Origin: Chrysochromulina tobinii
Taxonomy: Eukaryota; Haptophyta; Prymnesiales; Chrysochromulinaceae
Assembly: GCA_001275005.1 (NCBI GenBank)
Contig: JWZX01000112.1
Location: 1-15,936 of the forward strand
Direction of reading: 5' to 3'
DNA: 15,936 bases
Position 1 is the stretch's first letter. The number at the start of each line of letters is the position of its first letter. This document shows positions 14,324-15,936 of the stretch, piece by piece. The translations under genes and the position numbers were made by a program. Under the pieces are notes generated by a model that did not search any database, had not been told where the DNA came from, and saw only the letters and a list, made by a program, of their open reading frames with translations.

Positions 14324-15936
14324 TCAGCAGGGCCAGGTGCCGAGAATCCTCTCCACGATCATGTCGACGCTGAGGTCGTTGCCGAAATTCTCGACGGCTA
14401 CGCGCGCGTCGTCACGACTGAATTCTTTGAAGCCCATTTCCCTCATTTTGCCCATTATTTGGTCCACCTTGGATGAGGGAAATGGGTCGCCGTCGAAGGT
14501 CGCGCCTAATTCGTCTTCGAACCGCTGGAGAGTCGGTGCTGACTCCGAGGTAGAGGAGCGCGAGGTAGAGGAACTCGAGGTGGAGCCACCGGGGCTACCC
14601 AAGGCGGGTTTGGAGACAACCGGCCGATTGGCTGAGTATGGTCGTCCGTAGCTTCGCACACTCGACATCTCAGTACCGTGCGCCTGTGGAGTGGGCACCT
14701 GCCCTTCTGGCACACGCCGGAACAACCATGGCATTTGGTTGCGCATCGACTCCAGTGCCTCGTCGACAGAGATTATGGGCACCCATGACGGCATCGGAGT
14801 TGGGGCATGCTCCGGCTTCACAGGAGCACCAACCATCGGTCCATCCAACCACGGGACACCAACCACCGGGCCACCAACCACCTGTGGGAACTGGGGCGGC
14901 TCAGACGGGGTGGTGATGGGGACTCCTACTGGCAGCGCCGTCACAACTGAGTGAGTCCTCGACGAGCGCTCCGCCCCATTACCGCCGCCACCGCCACCGC
15001 CACCGCCACCGCCACCGCCACCGCCACCGCAGCCGCCGCCGCCGCTGCCGCCGCTGCCGCTGCCGCCGCTGCCACCGCCACCGGCTCTGGGGACCCCAGC
15101 TTCCTCCGCACTCACCGCTGGGGTCGTCATCATCGAGCGCCGCGTGTTGTCGGGACGGCAGCGAAGGCGGCTCATGAAGACGAAAGCAAGTGCGAGAACG
15201 ATGGCGAGGGTGATGGTGATGGGGACTACAAAGCTCGTGGATCCGCTCGTCTCGACAGACGATGCATCTGTCCCCGGTGAAATGGGTGGAGGTGGCGATG
15301 GTTGCGGCGGTGGAGGTGGTGCGACGTCGGCGACAAAAGGTGGCGTCACGACTGCGAGCACGGCGATTGAGATGCCGGTGATGCTCGCGAGCATGGCGGT
15401 CGCGCTGCTTGGGCTGCTCGTCGCGCTGGCCATCATCGACTGCACCGAGGTCGCCGTCACTGTGGTCGTCTGGATGCTCACGTCGATGATGACGCTGCCC
15501 GGCGATACAGCCACCTCCACTGCCGATGGATCGACTCCCGCCCTCGCTGCGATCGCGCTCTTCATCTCGGTCTGTACGCTTGGGGTGAATGAAGAGACGT
15601 CACCGGCGAGCTCGAGGGTGAATCCGACGACGCTCATCGCCGGCGGCGATGGCGAAGGCGATGGCGAAGGCCGCGGTAAGGGCGGCGGTGGCGAGGGCGG
15701 CGGCGGCGGGGGTGGCTGCGGCGAGGAGGGTGGCGGCGGCGATGGTGGTGGCAGCGATGGTAGTGGCGGTTGGGAGATTGAAGGCGACGGCGGCGAAGGC
15801 GGCGGCGAAGGCGAAGGCGGCGGCAGTGGCAATGGTGGTGGCGGGTGGGACGGCGGCGGCGGCGGCGGCGGTGGCCGCGATGGCAGCGGCGGCGGGGAGG
15901 GCGATGGCGGCGGCGGCGGCGGCGGCGGCGGTGGCG
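14324..15936 (-). CDS. Pro-rich single-pass membrane protein with C-terminal UBA-like domain (5' end outside window)
   Basis: The frame is open from the right edge to the stop at 14326-14324, about 536 codons with the N-terminus missing. Counting from the TTG at 15832, the N-terminal part up to 65, and everything upstream, is Ser-Pro/Pro-Pro repeat of wall-glycoprotein type. Residues 67-165 form a small domain (FTLELAGDVSSFTPSVQTEM, then RAGVDPSAVEVAVSPGSVII), a type I recall as common in predicted surface proteins of algae. A second Pro stretch follows. About 200-220 is a transmembrane helix (SFVVPITITLAIVLALAFVF) with basic SRLRCRPDNTRR after it, so the C-terminus is probably cytosolic. A Gly/Ser run spans about 251-285. 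A UBA-like domain lies at about 454-500 (VDQIMGKMREMGF, then DDARVAVENFGNDLSVD and IVERIL). This suggests a surface or endomembrane receptor-like protein that could bind ubiquitin; the function is inference. No intron is needed. The signal peptide should lie beyond the edge. Confidence 0.75.
   Translation of the reverse strand, partial: PPPPPPPPPPSPSPPPLPSRPPPPPPPPSHPPPPLPLPPPSPSPPPSPPSPSISQPPLPSLPPPSPPPPSSPQPPPPPPPSPPPPLPRPSPSPSPSPPAMSVVGFTLELAGDVSSFTPSVQTEMKSAIAARAGVDPSAVEVAVSPGSVIIDVSIQTTTVTATSVQSMMASATSSPSSATAMLASITGISIAVLAVVTPPFVADVAPPPPPQPSPPPPISPGTDASSVETSGSTSFVVPITITLAIVLALAFVFMSRLRCRPDNTRRSMMTTPAVSAEEAGVPRAGGGGSGGSGSGGSGGGGCGGGGGGGGGGGGGGGGNGAERSSRTHSVVTALPVGVPITTPSEPPQFPQVVGGPVVGVPWLDGPMVGAPVKPEHAPTPMPSWVPIISVDEALESMRNQMPWLFRRVPEGQVPTPQAHGTEMSSVRSYGRPYSANRPVVSKPALGSPGGSTSSSSTSRSSTSESAPTLQRFEDELGATFDGDPFPSSKVDQIMGKMREMGFKEFSRDDARVAVENFGNDLSVDMIVERILGTWPC
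14980..15083 (-). repeat. CCGCCA/CCGCTG microsatellite coding the Gly-rich segment
   Basis: CCGCCA hexamers and CCGCTG/CCGCCG triplets on the plus strand are read on the minus strand as a nearly uninterrupted glycine tract with a few Ser and one Cys, directly after the membrane segment of the UBA-like protein. Confidence 0.85.
15640..15936 (-). repeat. GGC/GGT/GAA triplet-rich low-complexity DNA coding the Pro/Ser-Pro N-terminal region
   Basis: Runs of GGCGGC, GGCGAA and GGTGGC on the plus strand are read on the minus strand as PPP and SP repeats. It continues to the window edge. An assembly in this region is error-prone, so the exact repeat number should be treated with care. Confidence 0.8.

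Noticed and set aside
14951-15280. Plus-strand Thr/Ala-repeat frame
   Set aside because: It is a shadow of the Gly-rich microsatellite coding on the minus strand.

Overview
The window looks like nuclear DNA of a GC-rich single-celled eukaryote, most likely a flagellate microalga of haptophyte or pelagophyte type (inference). The grounds are very GC-rich coding sequence full of Ala, Pro and Ser runs, genes on both strands with no operon structure, proteins interrupted by short spliceable introns, and eukaryotic domains (IQ, WD40, protein-kinase fold, ARM/HEAT, UBA). There is no phage, CRISPR, rRNA, tRNA or recognisable transposon.

Layout: (1) <1-1626, minus: the 5' part of a gene with an EF-hand-like N-terminus, a proline-rich linker and repeated amphipathic helices; it runs off the left edge. 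(2) 1627-2130: intergenic, with a comparatively AT-rich island. (3) 2131-11230, minus: one very large gene, reconstructed here from four exons, encoding about 2932 residues with an IQ motif, WD40 repeats, a catalytically degenerate protein kinase domain and ARM/HEAT-like repeats. (4) 11231-11455: a short divergent promoter interval with a CT tract. (5) 11456-12172, plus: a small gene or gene remnant whose plausible coding pieces lie in three frames. (6) 12347-13969, plus: a two-exon DTW-domain tRNA-uridine aminocarboxypropyltransferase. (7) 13970-14323: the gap between convergent gene ends. (8) 14324->15936, minus: a Pro-rich, single-pass membrane protein with a Gly-rich segment and a C-terminal UBA-like domain; its 5' end is outside the window.

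The most striking feature is not a gene but the introns. Three of the best-supported introns (8853-8932, 2818-2989, 13198-13425) consist largely of tandem repeats with different units (10, 52 and 26 bp). In two of them the intron starts with a copy of the start of the next exon: 25 nt identical in one case, and about 40 nt diverged in the other. That is the signature expected if introns arise by tandem duplication of exon sequence carrying a splice-site-like AGGT. The window may therefore show intron birth from local duplications at different ages.

The genes share no evident pathway. Two encode scaffold-like proteins (calcium/calmodulin-type motifs, pseudokinase, helical repeats), one a tRNA-modifying enzyme and one a membrane protein with a possible ubiquitin link. 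All exon structures were derived by reading frames by hand; no transcript evidence was available.
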